A DNA stretch of 64,000 nt from Cordilura impudica (GCA_963682025.1 OY821519.1:161219287-161283286); one strand, 5' to 3'. Positions 1 through 10,823 are shown, numbered from the stretch's first letter. Notes: generated by a model not told the origin, from the sequence alone. Numbers and translations: made by a program.

Positions 1-857
1 ATAATGCTAAATCTAACTTTTACGTCGAAAAATTCAACAACATTATACACACAAGAAAAAAGTGGAAATCAATACAAGAGATTGGAATTGGTAGAAACAA
101 AAATAGCAATAATATTATTAATGAAAGTCCGGACGATTTAAACAAGAAATTTATCAATGTATATGCAAGAAGCGGATAATAAATTTTATGATGATTTCCA
201 CGTGAATTCTCTCCCAACACGCCTTTTTTCTTTTAATTGTGTCACACAGAACGATGTATATAGAAGTTGTATTTCCATAAAATCCAATGCTACAGGTATT
301 GATGGTATAAATCCAAAATTTTTGAAGATAATACTTCCGTCACTTTTGCCTCAAATTATATTTTTAATAACATTATTACTACGAGCACTTTTCCTTCATT
401 GGAAATAATAATCCATAATCAAATTAATTCATACGTTAATGATAATCGGCTACTTACTAACAGACAATCTGGTTTTCGAGCAAGGCATAGCTGCATCTCT
501 ACTGTTCCTGATGTATCCGAAGATTTAAGAAAATAAGTTGATGATGGTTTTTACCATGTCAGTATTGTTGGACCATTCCAAAGCATTTGATACTGTAGAC
601 CACAACATATTAATTCAGAAATTACAGAAAATGACGAATTTTTCTTCAACATCGGTTAACTTAATGTCATCTTATCTTAAAAACAGAATGCAGTGTGTGG
701 AAACCAAGTCTGGAATGTCAAGTTTTCTTTATGTTAAATGAGGAGTTCCGCAAGTGGCAATTCTTGGACCTCTTCTTTTTTCAATTTACTCTAATGATCT
801 TCCCAACCAGTTGTTGCATAGTAAGATTCGCTTGTATGCTGACGACGCACAATTATA
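1..857 (+). pseudogene. LINE reverse transcriptase, 5' part (broken)
   Basis: Degenerate ORF2 of a non-LTR retrotransposon that enters from the left window edge. The reverse transcriptase copies element RNA at the nicked target. Translated pieces in shifting frames give the RT block D-H-S-K-A-F-D-T-V-D-H (about 571-604), and the sequence stops just after the catalytic box L-Y-A-D-D-A-Q-L-Y (about 832-857). Several stops and frameshifts separate the pieces, for example at 406 and 739, so it is dead. The rosa mariner begins 3 bp downstream, and RT C-terminal coding resumes after it at 2168. It fits the Jockey/CR1/L2-like group; I cannot assign the clade. Confidence 0.8.
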
Positions 858-859
858 TA

Positions 860-2165
860 ACGGGTGATTTTTTTGAGGTTAGGATTTTCATGCATTAGTA
901 TTTGACAGATCACGTGGGATTTCAGACATGGTGTCAAAGAGAAAGATGCTCAGTATGCTTTGACATTTCATCATGAATAGACTTACTAACGAGCAACGCT
1001 TGCAAATCATTGAATTTTATTACCAAAATCAGTGTTCGGTTCGAAATGTGTTTCGCGCTTTACGTCCGATTTATGGTCTACATAATCGACCAAGTGAGCA
1101 AACAATTAATGCGATTGTGACCAAGTTTCGCACTCAGTTTACTTTATTGGACATTAAACCAACCACACGAATGCGTACAGTGCGTACAGAAGAGAATATT
1201 GCGTCTGTTTCTGAGAGTGTTACTGAAGACCGTGAAATGTCGATTCGTCGCCGTTCGCAGCAATTGGGTTTGTGTTATTCGACCACATGGAAGATTTTAC
1301 GCAAAGATCTTGGTGTAAAACCGTATAAAATACAGCTCGTGCAAGAACTGAAGCCGAACGATCTGCCACAACGTCTAATTTTCAGTGAATGGGCCCTAGA
1401 AAAGTTGGCAGAAAATCCGCTTTTTTATCGACAAATTTTGTTCAGCGATGAGGCTCATTTCTGGTTGAATGGCTTCGTAAATAAGCAAAATTGCCGTATT
1501 TGGAGTGAAGAGCAACCAGAAGCCGTTCAAGAACTGCCCATGCATCCCGAAAAATGCACTGTTTGGTGTGGTTTGTACGCTGGTGGAATCATTGGACCGT
1601 ATTTTTTCAAAGATGCTGTTGGACGCAACGTTACGGTGAATGGCGATCGCTATCGTTCGATGCTAACAAACTTTTTGTTGCCAAAAATGGAAGAACTGAA
1701 CTTGGTTGACATGTGGTTTCAACAAGATGGCGCTACATGCCACACAGCTCGCGATTCTATGGCCATTTTGAGGGAAAACTTCGGAGAACAATTCATCTCA
1801 AGAAATGGACCGGTAAGTTGGCCACCAAGATCATGCGATTTGACGCCTTTAGACTATTTTTTGTGGGGCTACGTCAAGTCTAAAGTCTACAGAAATAAGC
1901 CAGCAACTATTCCAGCTTTGGAAGACAACATTTCCGAAGAAATTCGGGCTATTCCGGCCGAAATGCTCGAAAAAGTTGCCCAAAATTGGACTTTCCGAAT
2001 GGACCACCTAAGACGCAGCCGCGGTCAACATTTAAATGAAATTATCTTCAAAAAGTAAATGTCATGGACCAATCTAACGTTTCAAATAAAGAACCGATGA
2101 GATTTTGCAAATTTTATGCGTTTTTTTTTAAAAAAAAGTTATCAAGCTCTTAAAAAATCACCCGT
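860..2165 (+). mobile_element. rosa-type (DD41D) mariner, copy 1, complete
   Basis: A 1306-bp DNA transposon with terminal inverted repeats beginning ACGGGTGATTTTTT at both ends and a TA target duplication (858-859 and 2166-2167). It carries one uninterrupted transposase gene and an AATAAA signal near 2085. It inserted in the RT domain of a LINE, immediately after the YADD box. It matches copy 2 (18379-19686, opposite strand) everywhere I compared except for a T/A homopolymer near the 3' end (9T+8A here, 14T+5A there). Both ends, the TSD and an open frame together suggest recent activity. Confidence 0.95.
973..2058 (+). CDS. Mariner transposase, rosa/DD41D family
   Basis: Full-length 361-residue transposase that would cut and paste the element by binding its TIRs and catalysing DDD strand transfer in the nucleus. 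The N-terminal ~120 residues are the paired HTH region. The catalytic acids lie in F-S-D-E-A-H-F (about residue 158), Q-Q-D-G-A-T-C-H-T (about 251) and D-L-T-P-L-D-Y-F (about 293). There are 41 residues between the second and third Asp, which is the spacing of the rosa family first described in Ceratitis rosa. The ATG lies 113 bp from the element end, and length is normal for mariners (about 340-360). No stop or frameshift is present. The protein is identical to that of copy 2. Confidence 0.95.
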   Translation: MNRLTNEQRLQIIEFYYQNQCSVRNVFRALRPIYGLHNRPSEQTINAIVTKFRTQFTLLDIKPTTRMRTVRTEENIASVSESVTEDREMSIRRRSQQLGLCYSTTWKILRKDLGVKPYKIQLVQELKPNDLPQRLIFSEWALEKLAENPLFYRQILFSDEAHFWLNGFVNKQNCRIWSEEQPEAVQELPMHPEKCTVWCGLYAGGIIGPYFFKDAVGRNVTVNGDRYRSMLTNFLLPKMEELNLVDMWFQQDGATCHTARDSMAILRENFGEQFISRNGPVSWPPRSCDLTPLDYFLWGYVKSKVYRNKPATIPALEDNISEEIRAIPAEMLEKVAQNWTFRMDHLRRSRGQHLNEIIFKK

Positions 2166-2167
2166 TA

Positions 2168-2835
2168 TAAGCAACAGAAATGAAGGTCTTGAGGACTGTA
2201 CCAGAAAATTGAATGAGAATCTTAACAGAGTTTTTCTTTGGGCCTCAGGAAATGGATTAAGTTTAAATACAAGAAAATCTAAATGTATTGTTATACGCAA
2301 AAGGACTAGCAAAATTATAATTAAGCCAAACATACTTACATAAATGCAGCATGTGGCAGAACTTATTCTATGCACCTATAAAAATTAAAATCTTACTCGC
2401 GAAAACATATTTGTTACCGATTCTGATGTATGGATGTGAGGTTTTCTCCTGTTGCGACTCAGAAAGTAAACGAAGATTAAACGTTGTTTACAATAACATT
2501 ACTAGATATGTATTTGGACTGCGGAGATTTGACAGCATTTCATCGTATTCGAAGAAACTATATCGTGTACAATTTGAGGACCTATTGAAAATACGTATTT
2601 TAATCTTTTTACATAAAATTATTATCACTCGAGAGCCTGACTATCTATTTAATAGATTAAAATTCAGTAGATTTAATAGAACCAAAAATATAATCCAAAT
2701 CAGGCATCATAGATTTATATCAGAATGGCAATTTTATATTAATGCTATTCGTCTTTGAACATGCTACCAGTAAACATTAAAGATATAAGCAACGCACGTT
2801 TTTTTAAGAAAAAATTATTTGAGCTATACTCGTAA
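2168..2835 (+). pseudogene. LINE reverse transcriptase, 3' part (broken)
   Basis: Continuation of the LINE interrupted by rosa copy 1. Reading across frames gives the thumb/C-terminal region: S-G-N-G-L-S-L-N near 2250, then K-T-Y-L-L-P-I-L-M-Y-G-C-E (about 2400-2440), and a terminus of the type L-P-V-N-I-K-D-I-S-N-A-R-F-F-K-K-K-L ending in a TAA at 2833-2835. There are frameshifts near 2345 and 2750. The order and strand match the 5' part, so the two halves are one old element. No poly(A) tail is seen before the next transposon begins at 2853. Confidence 0.75.
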
Positions 2836-2852
2836 AAGTAATATATGTATTA

Positions 2853-3221
2853 CACAGTACAAAATTTTTAAGCTTATTGATTCGGGACTCAATTTTGATA
2901 ATTTTATGTGAAAGTAGCCTAAAAAATAAGAACTTCTGTATCATTCGTTTGGTCATGTTACATCAACAAATAATTTTAATATTTTTTTGAAGTTAGTAAG
3001 TATCGTATAGGGGAATTTGTCACGTTTTAGGCTCTTTTGTTTGGCATAACTCGAGAACCACTACTCGGATTTCGCTGAAACAATTTTTGAAAAATCAAGA
3101 ATTACAATTACTTTCATCTGTTTATATAACGTTTCGCTACATAAGCAACAGTTTCGCAGTTATAAATAAATGTATGAAGAAAAAAAAAATATTTTTTGCC
3201 TAAAATTTTTTTTTTTTTTTG
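2853..3221 (+). repeat. Left long terminal inverted repeat
   Basis: Left arm of the 3.4-kb transposon. The inner part ends in an A-run/T-run at about 3181-3221 next to an ATATTTTTTGCC motif. The arm is shared with 5887-6240 in inverse orientation, with only scattered mismatches by eye. Confidence 0.85.
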
Positions 3222-3335
3222 TAAACTTTATTTTGCATGAAAAAAACATTCCGATTCATATTACAGCTATTCTTACACAGAAAATATGTGAGTTTTATAT
3301 GTTATCTGTGCATGGAAACAAAATTTAGATCATTT

Positions 3336-5271
3336 TCAATTATTGTCACTATCCATCCTCGTTGAAGTTGACGCTTGTGGTTCTGATGACCTTGGTTTCT
3401 TCGTAGGTTGTTCATATTCGTGTTCTGAGTCTGCATCATCATCCGAGTTAGACATAATATTCAAGGGCATGTTTTGTTCAGTGTGTCCACCAATTTCAGT
3501 GTCATCTTCATCTTCGGTGCTTTCATCTTCAAACTGCATAATTTTAGAACTCCACCAACAAACCTCCGCAAGCAATGCATCCAATTTTTTGCCTTTGAAT
3601 CGCTTTTCCATTGGCATGGTCACCTGGTGGAACCTCTCTCCTTGGTCGTCCGATTCCTGAGGTAATTGTGCCAAAAATGTATCAAGGTGGAAATGCATGA
3701 AATGTAATTTTAACGTCATGGATGCATTGATTTTCTCAAAATAAATCAGCAAGTTGTCCACTCGTGTCTGTATGTCATCTCGCTGTACACGGTTCTTTCC
3801 TAAAACGCCTTCGATGACTTGTTTCAATGCGTCCCATGCACATAGGTGGTTATAATGGTTCGAAAGCATATTTGTGAAAGATTCGCTTTTCATTAACTTT
3901 CGTATATACGGTCCATTGAGAGTACCTGTTTGAAATATAAAAAAAAAACATTTTCGAAAAAATTATTGGTAATGCGAATTTATCGAAGGGAACAAATTTA
4001 GATATGATAATATTTAAATACAGACAACGATACGTACCTTTTCTAATTTTAGCTTCACTGAGTTTTGGAAAAAATGGATTTCAAACAGTCATAGGCGTCA
4101 TAAATATCTTTGACTACCACTTCGACGAATTTCCCAGCTATTCCTAATTTCATGTGGAGCGATGGCAACAAAATATCAGCTAGATCCTTTATCAAAGGTT
4201 CATTACGTAATTTTAATTGTTTCTCCAGCTCGGGAGTTCCTGCTTCCCAATCTTTACATTGATATTGATTCTCTGCATATCGCGAATCCCAATTACAAAG
4301 GAAGCAGAAGTATTTTGGAAAACCGCCCTTTAATATAATGCCTTGTATTATGTTGACAACCTTTAGATCACAACAAATCTTCCATTTGTGTACATTGTAT
4401 TTGATTTTCTCCAAAATTTCGCCCAATGTTTCATACGTTTCCTTCATAGTTGTGCTGAATCCCAATGGAATGGACGGTTTTTTGTTTGTTTTGTGCAACA
4501 GCACAGCCTTCAAACTTGAAACTGAACCATCGATGAATAAACGCCAGTCGGCAGCATTCCCAATTTTTTCACTAAACCTGGGATATCATGGCAGTAAGTG
4601 AACGTATTTGCTTCGTCAAGGGAATAAAATTTCTGAAATTCAGCTTGGCGTTTTCGGTATGATGTTGCGCTGACATTTTGCTGTGTGAGTTTTCTGCTCT
4701 TGAAAAATGATGTCAACATTTGGGATTTTTGTTGTGATAGTCCCATCTTGGCAACAATGTAATCCATTTCGATTTGTGTTAGCGGTTGTGGTGCATTTTT
4801 TTCAATATCGGGTGTCCAATCTGCATCATTTACATTGGTCGGATTGGTGAAAACGGTTTCGGCTGGCAGGGACACAGTATCCAGACTCGGAGGTTTAGGT
4901 GTATCGATATCAGCAGCGCGTTTAACTGGAAGTGTGGCAGTAAAAGCAGCAATGTATACTTTTGTTTTCAATTGTTTTCTGTTTAATCCATGACGAGAAT
5001 TTATGCATGCGTAGCACCTGGATTTATTATGTCCACCTAGGTCTTCCACCCAAATTACTGGCTTCATAAAAGAAAACTCTCCACCTTTTCCATGTATCCA
5101 CATTATAAGGGTATTATAACAATTTTTGCACACTGTGTTCGGCGTAAAATTTGCACCACTTAAATCTGCTTCATCAAAATAATGACAATACGCTGTTTTG
5201 AATTCCTCACTAAACAAGTTTTTCGACCCTTTTGGTCTATTTTTAGGACGATATGACCACAAACGTAACAA
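3336..5271 (-). pseudogene. Unclassified transposase-like protein of the long-TIR element (broken)
   Basis: Minus-strand coding pieces at 5271-4510, 4513-4055 and 3893-3336 together make about 590 residues. The first piece has paired cysteines (C-K-N-C, then C-Y-A-C) that look like a zinc finger. The second has L-L-H-K-T-N-K-K-P-S and F-C-F-L-C-N-W-D. The third has L-K-L-H-F-M-H-F-H-L-D and D-D-Q-G-E-R-F-H-Q, then an acidic C-terminal tail. I recognise this as a family common in arthropod genomes but cannot name its superfamily. A 1-bp deletion near 4558 and another in a T-run near 4068 break the frame, and a GT-AG intron (about 4037-3927) probably joins the last two parts. The acidic residues in the D-L-K-V and G-E-R-F-H-Q blocks are candidate DDE residues by position only. 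Confidence 0.65.
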
Positions 5272-5886
5272 AAATCATCCAATTTTGGGCAATTGTTATT
5301 TTCCATATTGAAATATATTATATGTTTTGTTGTTATTCACTTTTAAAAAACCGGAAAAAATAGCTTGTTATTTGTTCGTGTTCGTCGGCAATTGTTGAAT
5401 GACAAAAACCGATCAATGAACACCTATAAATACTACGCATATTTCAATATTTTACTGACAGGTACTTATGAATGGGCGCAAATTTCCGTAATTTCCGTAA
5501 AAAAATTATTCAGGTAACTAACGGAAAACCCCAATTAATTTAAAAAGTGCACTTTCCTTTTTTCATTTTTGTCCACACACATTTATTAGCGTTTATTACT
5601 TTGCTACCGCAATCATAAAAATCAAATAACCTTTTGTTTATTACATTTTTTTTTTTAATTCTGAAAATCATAAAAAAAGTCATCAATGTTTTTTCCAAAG
5701 AATTTTGTGCATATCTCGAGCAATTTTTTGAAATTCATACCTTCACTTAATTGTGAATAAAAGCGAAACGCGTTCATCGATTTTCATGATTTATGTCTCA
5801 TTTTGTTCATAGGTTATGTGACTTTACGCAAAAGTAATAGGACTTGGCACTTTTGACCGTTTTGGATTTTTTATGAATTAAAAAAA

Positions 5887-6240
5887 AAAAAAAAAAATTT
5901 TAGGCAAAAAATATTTTTTTTTTCTTCATACATTTATTTATAACCGCGAAACTGTTGCTTATGTAGCGAAACGTTATATAAACAGATGAAAGTAATTGTA
6001 ATTCTTGATTTTTCAAAAATTGTTTCAGCGAAATCCGAGTAGTGGTTCTCGAGTTATGCCAAACAAAAGAGCCTAAAACGTGACAAATTCCCCTACACGA
6101 TACTTACAAACTTCAAAAAAATATTAAAATTATTTGTTGATGTAACATGACCAAACGAATGATACAGAAGTTCTTATTTTTTAGGCTACTTTCACACAAA
6201 ATTATCAAAATTGAGTCCCGAAATCATGCGTTGTACTGTG
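5887..6240 (-). repeat. Right long terminal inverted repeat
   Basis: Right arm of the 3.4-kb transposon, the inverse of 2853-3221. The two arms could pair into a long hairpin. Between the gene and this arm (5272-5886) I see only AT-rich non-coding sequence, which would hold the promoter of the minus-strand gene. Confidence 0.85.
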
Positions 6241-6510
6241 TTATACACGTGCAAGAGTATAACTTAAAGTATTGCCAAAACAAATATACCATATACATAT
6301 TTGTTACTATTGTTATAAATGAGAGAATGAGTGTAACTGATATTGTATGGTTTTGCTTTAACGCACTGACTCTACTGGTAAAAACAATAAAGGCCTGGTT
6401 AGCCACCCGTAACCTTAACCGTACTGTACCGTAAATGTAACGTTGGCATTTTGTCCAATTATAGAACGTTGAAACGTGCCATATGTTTTTGACACAAACA
6501 AAACAAGTAA

Positions 6511-7001
6511 AGGTGCTATTACATGATGTGTTTTTTACATATGTACTGTCAAATTTTCCCACAACAAAAGTTGTACACATCGTGTGATACATATGAAACA
6601 TTGTTTATGTACAATACATGAGGAAAGTCACATGTACATATTTCAATTAGAACAGGTTCTATTTTTGCATGACAAACATATGAAAATACAACACTGCTTG
6701 TGGCGAAAGAAAAACAGAGTAAATTTTAAAGATTTATATTGAAAGAAAAATAAATTGTTTAGTATTAATTAGAAATTAAAAAATATATAACCTTTTTTTA
6801 ACAATAAATTTTTGTAAATTCACAAATTAAATCAGCTGTTGTTTACATTTAGAGGTTATGTCATACGGAAATACATATGCACGTGTGATAGCAAAAATTA
6901 TGAATCGTATGTAAGAGACAATTTTGACAGACATGCGGAATTTCATATGGATAAAAAAAGTGACACTACATATGTAAAAAACACTTCGTGTAATAGCACC
7001 T
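6511..7001. mobile_element. MITE nested in the Harbinger 5' region
   Basis: A 491-bp element with inverted termini AGGTGCTATTACA at the left and the reverse complement ending at 7001. The inverted similarity runs about 40 bp through a GTTTTTTACATATGTA block. The direct TAA flanks (6508-6510 and 7002-7004) give a 3-bp TSD of Harbinger type. There is no coding content. Short open frames at 6224-6601 (minus) and 6839-7048 share the same peptide only because they cross the two arms. Confidence 0.75.
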
Positions 7002-7067
7002 TAAACAAACAAAAAAAGAAGCCAACGAAAGAAAAAGTAAAAATTTAAATTAGAAATTAAAAAAAAA

Positions 7068-8442
7068 ATGAATTTGGATGTTAAAGAACTATTTGCAACT
7101 TTAAGATATATTAATTTGTGCAAAACTTATAAAAATTTAAAAAGAAAGAAACACCGTATTAGAAGATGGGGTGTTCGTCCCATAAATCTTGACTGGAACA
7201 GAAGTGGATACCATCGAAAAGTTTTTGCTGAAATGAAGAAACTAGATGAAGAACAATTTTTTAAACATACACGAATGCCACGCGAAGTTTTCAATTTGTT
7301 ACTATGTTTGATAAAGGATAAAATTACCAAACCAAAACAAAGAATTCGATCTGAGGAAAGGCTGGAAATTACATTACTGTAAGTAACATGTTTCCTAAAA
7401 TGTAATCAAGTAATAAATTTTATTTTAGTCACTTGGGTCAAGGGTGCTCCTTACAATCAATTGCTTGGAGCCACATGTTGGGGAAAACAACCATCCGCAA
7501 TATCGTTTTAGAAACTTGCGAAATACTGTGGCAAGTTTTATCCCCAATATACGTTAGCGAGCCATCAACGCAGCAATATAAAGACATTGCAAAAGATTTC
7601 GAAACATTGTGGGATATGCCTAATTGTGTTGGAGCTATCGATGGCAAACATGTGGCTCTTAAGTGTCCAGCAAATTCTGGATCAATGTTTCACAATTATA
7701 AGAAATATTTTAGTACCGTTCTGATGAGAATTTGCGATGCTAACTACACTTTTACATCTGTATCTGTTGGTGCATATGGAAGTCAAAGTGATGGAGGTAT
7801 GTAATTTGTAGTTGCAATTTGATATCTATATATAATTTTACTAATTCTCGATTCAATTTATTCACATGAATATTTCGTTTGTCAGCATTCGGTGAATCCG
7901 TTATATCTGGTACAGTATCTGTACCAGCTAGCAAACCACTTGCTTCCACTTCTCCCGATCTCTTCCCACACTTCTTTATTGGCGATGCGGCTTTCCCTTT
8001 AAAATTTTACCTCATGCGACCATATCCAGGGTCAAATATCGATGCGAAAAAAACAATTTTCAATTATAGACTATCCCGTGCTCGCCGAGTTATAGAAAAT
8101 TGCTTTGGGATATTGTCAGCACGTTGGAGGATACTGCTCACCACAATCGAAATGTCACCAGATAATTGTGACATCATCGTATTAGCGTGCGTTGCACTTC
8201 ATAACTTCGTTATGTTGAATGATCACATGCGATGGTAATGCCCAGCAAACTATGTGGATCGGGAGCGTGACGAAGGAGAAGGAGAGTGGAGAAACCAAAT
8301 AAGATCTGACGGTAGTCACCTTTTGCGTTCCTATTCTACACGTAATCGCAGATCAACTCAGGCAGCAATGGAGTGGAGAAATAAATTAGCCGATTACTTT
8401 TTTAATGAAGGTACTCTCCCGTATCAAAATCGTATGATATAG
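7068..8442 (+). pseudogene. Harbinger (HARBI1-like) DDE transposase, near-intact
   Basis: Three exons: 7068-7378, 7429-7796 and 7886 onward, joined by GT-AG introns of 50 and 89 bp that restore the frame. The protein carries G-A-I-D-G-K-H-V (first catalytic Asp), F-I-G-D-A-A-F-P-L (second Asp) and R-A-R-R-V-I-E-N-C-F-G-I-L (catalytic Glu), the DDE_Tnp_4 signature of PIF/Harbinger. It would cut and paste the element with the help of its MADF partner. A single in-frame TAA at 8236-8238, just after L-N-D-H-M-R-W, separates the last ~67 residues (8239-8442), which stay in the same frame. The core is intact, so the defect may be a C-terminal truncation or one base change. Confidence 0.85.
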
Positions 8443-8809
8443 CTATCTAAATTTTTTCTATAAATTTTTTAAAAACATGTAAAAGTCTAAACATGAATTA
8501 ATAAAAAAGCCATATATGTATTTTTATAAAAAACATTAATTTATTTAAGGGAACCAAATAACTCATCTGGCTCTAATTGCACAATATTACAAAAAAGAAT
8601 GAAAACTTTTAATATATGTAGTTAGAATATGTTGGCTAAAAAAGGTAACTAATCAATATTTAAAATTTTTTATTAGAATTTTTGTTTGTTGTTAAAATGT
8701 TCTTACATATAAATTAAATAAATATCATGAAACATTAAAATTAACATAAAAACAACTAATTCATTACATATACATATAAGCAAAATAAAAATTTTCTATA
8801 AAAAGTATA
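8443..8809. other. AT-rich spacer inside Harbinger
   Basis: About 370 bp downstream of the transposase stop, with AATAAA at about 8500. I see no gene or repeat structure. A motif block (aacattaaaattaacataaaaacaa) near 8730 recurs near 9556, on the far side of the pogo-type insertion. Confidence 0.4.
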
Positions 8810-9528
8810 CAGTAATCCCCGCTTAATTGAACATCCAAAATATCACGAATTTTTGTTCAATTAAACGGGTAAATCAAATAAAGAAATCCCGGTTAATTGA
8901 ATAATTGTTCAATTATAAAATGTCCCTTTTAATTGAAACATTTGTTCAATTACATAGTAATTATAAAAAAAAAATTTATTTAATTTCTCTAATAATCAAA
9001 GTAATAATAAGATGATTAGCGGAGCTAATCGAAATATTGGAAAATATTTATAATAATAAATAAATATGTACATAACAAAGACCTTGAGCTTGATTATTTA
9101 CCCATTTAAGTATAATTTGAAAGGTCGAAGAAATATAACACATTAACAATAACAAAAATAGGTAATGCATACCTGAACAAACAAAAAAAAAACTAACAAT
9201 TCATATTAATTTCTTACACATAAAAAGAACATTAAAAAAAATTTAAAAGTTAATTTTTTTGGTAAAATTCTGTAATTTTGGTTTGGATTTTGCCTTCAAC
9301 CTTATATCGAACTATGTGAGCGTGCATATGTTCCAATTCCATCATAAATTTATTTTCAGCCTGGAAGTGCTGCTGTAGCATATCTATTCCTTGTAATAGA
9401 TCTTGAACAGTAATGGTAAAGCAACCAAAGTACTGTATATTTCTTATGGGAACGAAACGGTTCCTCAAATTTTGGTCTATTAAAAGGGAAAATCAATTAA
9501 GTGTGATTCAATTAAGCGGGGATTACTG
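8810..9528. mobile_element. Pogo/Tigger-type non-autonomous element
   Basis: A 719-bp element with ~22-bp inverted termini CAGTAATCCCCGCTTAATTG and TA target duplications (8808-8809 and 9529-9530). CAGT ends plus a TA target are typical of pogo/Tigger elements. The TTCAATTAA/CGGG motif recurs several times subterminally. Only a short relic frame (9250-9468, minus) remains inside, so it must have been mobilised in trans. It inserted between the two Harbinger genes. Confidence 0.8.
9250..9468 (-). pseudogene. Possible pogo/Tigger transposase C-terminal relic
   Basis: A 72-residue open frame inside the pogo-type element. It is predicted helical and charged, including D-L-L-Q-G-I-D-M-L-Q-Q-H-F, and resembles the C-terminal tail that follows the DDE domain in Tigger transposases. 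There is no DDE or HTH motif. The placement near the right TIR fits a 3' remnant on the minus strand. The identification is tentative and rests on context more than sequence. Confidence 0.35.
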
Positions 9529-9644
9529 TATAAAAGTGAAAAAATATCATAAAACATAAAAATTAACATAAAAACAAAACACGTTACTAATTCATTACAT
9601 AAAAAAAAATTACTAAAAAAAAGGTTATTGCGGGCTACAAATTT

Positions 9645-10380
9645 TCAACCGTCATCAGGCTCCTTCTTCATTTCCATCACAAGCACCGTGACCCTTTGCA
9701 TAGCCTCCACCTGCTTTTTAAAACTTATGGAGTGGGGTTTTCTCAATTTTTTTTGGGACTCACACAGCTCCTTGAAAGCTCCCATGGCTTCGGAGAAAAT
9801 ATTGTCCTCATGGCTATGTCGCTTCCGTTTTTTTGCAGGTGTACTTGTCAATGCTACAATGGATGACGTAGCATTTTGCAAAGACATTGAGGAAACGGGT
9901 GACGGTGATTCGGACTCCGATGTATCCAATAAATTTGGGGTAATAACTTCATCCATAATATTGCATGAAGGACGCATGCTGTAGATAAAAGAAAATGTAA
10001 AAATTAAGACAATATAAAAATGTAAATCCACTTACGGTCTTGGAATTATGTGTGGATCTATAAAATGCATAGACTGCATATGGTACCATTGTGATTTTAA
10101 AATGGACCTACTGCCGGATGGAATGTTCTACTGCCGTTTTTCTCTGGCGTATCTGTCCCGCAGACACGCCCATCTCTTCATACACAACTCCGCTATGAAA
10201 TTTTTGCATTTCTAAGTACATATATAGAAAAAAATTGTTTAACATACCTGGCAAATGCATCTCCTCTCCAATTTCTTTCCAAATCCTTTTTTTGTTGTCG
10301 GAAAGCTTATACGCTGCACTATTTTTATTATATAGGCAATCATTTGCCTGTATCAACAGAATTAATTTATCGTCATTCAT
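9645..10380 (-). pseudogene. MADF (Myb/SANT-like) accessory protein of Harbinger, frameshifted
   Basis: Second Harbinger gene, read right to left. The N-terminus (10380 to about 10248) is the start of a MADF domain: I-L-L-I-Q-A-N-D-C-L-Y, K-R-I-W-K-E-I-G. The middle (about 10211-10036) carries E-E-M-G-V-S-A-G-Q-I and, in another frame, S-Q-W-Y-H-M-Q-S-M-H-F, the domain's end. After a clear GT-AG intron (10035-9979) comes a serine-rich linker, a basic patch P-A-K-K-R-K-R-H and a helical C-terminus ending at 9645. In Harbinger elements this protein binds the TIRs and carries the transposase to the nucleus. A frameshift near 10110-10140 breaks the MADF domain. The first apparent intron (10247-10212) would be only 36 bp, so that junction is doubtful. 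Confidence 0.65.
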
Positions 10381-10823
10381 TTTTATTTTTATTTCTTACT
10401 TTTCCTTTTTTCCAGCTTTTTCTGTTGAGTTAACAAATTCAATTTAAAAAATAACGAAATTAATCAGCTGTTCAGAAATGTCACGTAGAAACGTAGCAAA
10501 AATCTATTTTCAACAGGTTGGGACGTTCCAGTTACGTGACAGTTGAGTTCGGTAACTGCTCTAATTGCTTTTCATGTAACAGAAAAAAACATCTGACACG
10601 TTTGGTTAAGGTTACGTGTGGCTAACTAGGCCTTTAACAGTTACTTCTTGTATTGAGAAAAGTATATGTTCAGTGAGAAATATATTTGTTTCTTGTTCAA
10701 AAATAACTGTTGTACTACAAGTGTTTTCAAATAATTGGTGGTGTTACAAATAATAAAGTGAATTCTTATTTGTGTGAATTTTAATAATAAATCAAAATAT
10801 ATAAATAAAAATTAAACTTCGAA

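Larger units (their letters stand above)
2853..6240. mobile_element. DNA transposon with ~350-bp terminal inverted repeats
   Basis: A 3388-bp element whose arms (about 2853-3221 and 5887-6240) are near-perfect reverse complements. They differ in a short variable patch after the outermost CACAGTACAA. The element starts CACAGTAC and ends GTACTGTG, flanked by TTA on both sides (2850-2852 and 6241-6243), which suggests a 3-bp TSD. It inserted just past the end of the LINE ORF. A transposase-like pseudogene lies inside on the minus strand. The CAC termini and 3-bp TSD recall the CMC (CACTA/Mirage/Chapaev) group, but the arms are much longer than typical; superfamily is unresolved. Confidence 0.8.
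6391..10634. mobile_element. PIF/Harbinger transposon with transposase and MADF gene
   Basis: The ends are inverted copies: AGGCCTGGTTAGCCACCCG at 6391 and its near reverse complement ending at 10633. TAA flanks the left end (6388-6390), and TAA follows one extra T at 10635-10637, consistent with the TWA targets of Harbinger elements. It has the diagnostic two-gene layout in convergent orientation, a DDE transposase on plus and a Myb/MADF-type DNA-binding protein on minus. Two smaller elements have jumped into it: a MITE (6511-7001) and a pogo-type element (8810-9528). The gap 8443-8809 between the transposase and the pogo element holds only AT-rich sequence. Confidence 0.85.

Noticed and set aside
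3343..3665. Plus-strand serine-rich frames
   Set aside because: Antisense shadows of the acidic C-terminus of the minus-strand transposase-like gene.
6224..7048. Two frames on opposite strands sharing the peptide T-Y-V-K-N-T-S-C-N-S-T
   Set aside because: They cross the two arms of the MITE at 6511-7001, so the shared peptide is just the inverted repeat.
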